This document shows, piece after piece, positions 6,912-8,196 of a stretch of DNA of 8,196 nt. Below the pieces are notes generated by a model. The model saw only the letters and a program-made list of their open reading frames with translations. It was not told where the DNA came from and made no database searches. Every line of letters begins with the position of its first letter. The stretch's first letter is position 1. The stretch lies in assembly GCA_905479845.1 (NCBI GenBank), contig CAJQOB010000064.1, positions 1 to 8,196 of the forward strand, given 5' to 3'. This DNA is from an uncultured Flavobacteriales bacterium (lineage in GTDB: Bacteria > Bacteroidota > Bacteroidia > Flavobacteriales_D > Crocinitomicaceae). The translations under genes and the position numbers were made by a program.

Positions 6912-7717
6912 GCTCGTCGGATTTAAAAGTATTAATTGTTGAAGATGAAATGATCTTCGCGCGTCAACTTGAAAGCTGGCTCAAGAATAAGGTGTCAGAT
7001 ATCTATATATCAAATACTTCGGAGAACGGATCGTATTACCTATCAATGGAGAATCCAGACATTATTTTTCTTGACAACCAATTGCCAGGAATCAATGGAT
7101 TGGATGTAATTGAGTTCTATAAAGAGAAAGCACCCAATAGCATTTTGGTTTTAATGTCAAGTGTCTTTCTCTTAGAAGAAATTACTCAAGCGTTAAAGGT
7201 TGGAGCCGATTACGTTTTCAATAAACGCAATGAAAATGAGAGTGGATTGAACTCAATTCTTGAAGCGAGCCTAAAAACCAAATCAAGCGGGAATCCATTC
7301 TGGAAGATTATAGAATTCATTACGCCCGATAAGTCAGATACTTCAAAGAAGGTAGTCATTCTTGAAGACGAGGAATTATTCTCCTTTCAGCTATTGATGC
7401 TCTTAAACAACCTCCCTTCACAAAAAAAACACACCGTTCATCGCTTTTCAAGAGCTGATGAATTCATCAAGCACGTTCGTAAAAACAACTATCCAGATGT
7501 GCTGTTTTTGGATTATGAACTTGAAGACTCCAATGCACACGAGATCTTAGATCATATTAATAAACACGGTAAGGAATGCAATACGATTATCCTTAGTGCG
7601 AATATTGATATCGACACTGCCTTAAGCTTAAACCTCGAAGGGGTTTCAGAAATCATTATGAAGGACGAAAACTGGCAAAAGAGCATTACTGAATGCGCCA
7701 GAAACCTCAAGCTATAA
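6908..7717 (+). CDS. Tandem receiver (REC-REC) response-regulator protein without output domain
   Basis: Two CheY-like receiver domains fill this 269-residue protein. REC1 (about 6-122) has the acidic pair E12/D13, phospho-acceptor D56 in IIFLDNQLPGINGLD, S84 in VLMSS and K106 in FNKRN. REC2 (about 147-265) has E153/D154, phospho-acceptor D202 in VLFLDYELED, S230 in ILSAN and K252 in IMKDE. All switch residues are kept, so both domains look able to be phosphorylated. No DNA-binding, enzymatic or histidine-kinase domain follows; the protein ends right after REC2 with a normal TAA. The overlap with the Hpt gene suggests it exchanges phosphate with that protein, acting as a relay, a phosphate sink or a protein-interaction switch. 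The DNA or protein target is unknown. Spacing between genes excludes a third member of the unit upstream of 6543 that is in this window, other than the ED genes. Confidence 0.88.
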   Translation: MSSSDLKVLIVEDEMIFARQLESWLKNKVSDIYISNTSENGSYYLSMENPDIIFLDNQLPGINGLDVIEFYKEKAPNSILVLMSSVFLLEEITQALKVGADYVFNKRNENESGLNSILEASLKTKSSGNPFWKIIEFITPDKSDTSKKVVILEDEELFSFQLLMLLNNLPSQKKHTVHRFSRADEFIKHVRKNNYPDVLFLDYELEDSNAHEILDHINKHGKECNTIILSANIDIDTALSLNLEGVSEIIMKDENWQKSITECARNLKL

Positions 7718-7994
7718 GGTCATTCTCATATTTTTCTGAGGAAAATCACGCGCAAAAAAAATCTCCAACTTAAAACAGGTATTTATACCTACTAAAACCC
7801 ACTTGCTACCAAGTATTTTTACCCCAGTATTAATAACAAAAGCATTAACAGCTTGCCCTATATCACTCCAAGGATTTTTACTCATATTGAATTCTTGGCT
7901 CACTGCTAAACAATGGCTCTCTCCAGATATGCATTTGGTAAACTCTGCAATACCAATAACCAGAAAGAAGCAACTGATTCAATCAGTAAATTGT
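7718..7994. other. 277-bp region with no assignable gene
   Basis: No recognised protein or RNA is seen here. On the minus strand a frame stays open from 7978 to the stop at 7712-7714, about 88 codons, with GTG at 7903 or ATG at 7885 as the first ordinary starts; its hydrophobic beginning and NPWSDIGQ stretch match no family I know. On the plus strand an overlapping frame is open from TTG at 7803 to 7997. At least one of these must be spurious. Two small hairpins are visible: AGGTA/TACCT (7777-7790, 4-nt loop) and ACTTG/CAAGT (7801-7814, followed by ATTTTT). The second could weakly terminate the receiver gene. The stretch could be a 3' untranslated region, a small RNA, a decayed gene or a genomic repeat. 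Confidence 0.4.
7973..7987. repeat. 7-1-7 palindrome upstream of the terminator
   Basis: ACTGATT and AATCAGT flank a single C, a perfect inverted repeat of 15 bp. It ends 7 bp before the terminator hairpin. As RNA the loop would be too small for a full stem, so a protein-binding site is more likely than a hairpin. Function is unknown. Confidence 0.3.
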
Positions 7995-8032
7995 TAACTC
8001 TGATCTTATTACAAGGTCAGAGTTATTTTTTT
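7995..8032 (+). terminator. Strong intrinsic terminator, rightward
   Basis: TAACTCTGATC (7995-8005) pairs with GGTCAGAGTTA (8015-8025) through 11 positions, with one G-T wobble, around a 9-nt loop. Seven T residues follow (8026-8032). It fits a rho-independent terminator for plus-strand transcription, yet the last confident plus-strand gene ends 277 bp earlier. On the other strand, T7 at 8042-8036 lies just after the stop of the right-edge gene but before the hairpin, so leftward termination is less clear. Confidence 0.75.
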
Positions 8033-8048
8033 AACAAAAAAAGTAAGA

Positions 8049-8196
8049 TTAGTTCAATTTATCTGGCGTGAATTGTTTCAACCACTCGATCGCATCTTCA
8101 CGTTTATCAAAAATTTTTGTTGGAATAGGCGGCTCTTTCGAAACACTTAAGAAAAAACGCATTGCCATACGTTTGCAAAATTTGAGATACAAAAAC
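8049..8196 (-). CDS. C-terminal fragment of a STAS/DUF7793-like small protein (5' end off window)
   Basis: The last 48 codons of a minus-strand gene are present, ending with TAA at 8051-8049. The sequence includes KRMAMRFFLSVSK followed by PPIPTKIFDKREDAIEWLKQF, a hydrophobic strand, a PT-K-x-F turn and an A-x-E-W-L helix. This arrangement is typical of the C-terminus of short Bacteroidota proteins related to STAS/SEC14-like domains (DUF7793 and similar), often of unknown role. The family call rests on remembered pattern similarity and only a third or so of such a protein is visible. That the frame is coding is better supported than what it encodes. Confidence 0.55.
   Translation of the reverse strand, partial: FLYLKFCKRMAMRFFLSVSKEPPIPTKIFDKREDAIEWLKQFTPDKLN

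Noticed and set aside
7995..8025. Integron attC-like or recombination site at the hairpin
   Set aside because: The core sites GTTRRRY/RYYYAAC are not matched, and the stem followed by seven T residues is fully explained as a terminator.
7718..8048. CRISPR array, tRNA or insertion-sequence end in the right intergenic region
   Set aside because: No regularly spaced repeats, no cloverleaf or T-loop-like sequence, and no terminal inverted repeats with a transposase were found.

Overview
The window looks like chromosomal DNA from a low-to-moderate GC member of the Bacteroidota, probably a free-living or marine flavobacterium-like organism. Three things point there: promoter-like sequences of the Bacteroidota type (TTTG or ATTG, then 19-21 nt, then TAnnTTTG-like), almost no Shine-Dalgarno sequences, and the protein families present. 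The genus cannot be named from the sequence alone.

Left part (1-1646, minus strand): a secreted glycoside hydrolase with a GH2-like TIM barrel, cut by the left edge, and upstream of it a BadF/NAGK-type sugar kinase. Each has its own plausible promoter. A 289-bp divergent intergenic region (1647-1935) separates the kinase from the next operon. It carries promoter-like elements facing both ways, an 8-7-8 inverted repeat placed exactly over the plus-strand promoter, and a 10-mer shared by both gene-proximal ends.

Centre (1936-6435, plus strand): a compact four-gene Entner-Doudoroff operon, zwf-pgl-edd-eda, with overlapping or nearly abutting genes. It takes glucose 6-phosphate to 6-phosphogluconolactone, 6-phosphogluconate, KDPG, and finally pyruvate plus glyceraldehyde 3-phosphate. 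No 6-phosphogluconate dehydrogenase is seen. The eda gene stops about 20-25 codons earlier than usual, at an A-rich tract. Together with the hydrolase and kinase, the neighbourhood suggests sugar release, phosphorylation and ED catabolism, although the kinase substrate is uncertain.

Right part (6543-7717, plus strand): a two-gene signalling unit joined by an ATGA overlap, an Hpt phosphotransfer protein and a protein made of two tandem receiver domains with no output domain. A 277-bp stretch without an assignable gene follows. It ends at a strong intrinsic terminator pointing rightward (7995-8032). At the right edge is the C-terminal end of a minus-strand gene resembling Bacteroidota STAS/DUF7793-like proteins.

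Most of the window is conventional metabolism and signalling; I do not see a clearly new system. The best leads are the putative operator in the divergent region, the shortened Eda, the outputless Hpt/REC-REC pair and the unexplained region before the orphan terminator.
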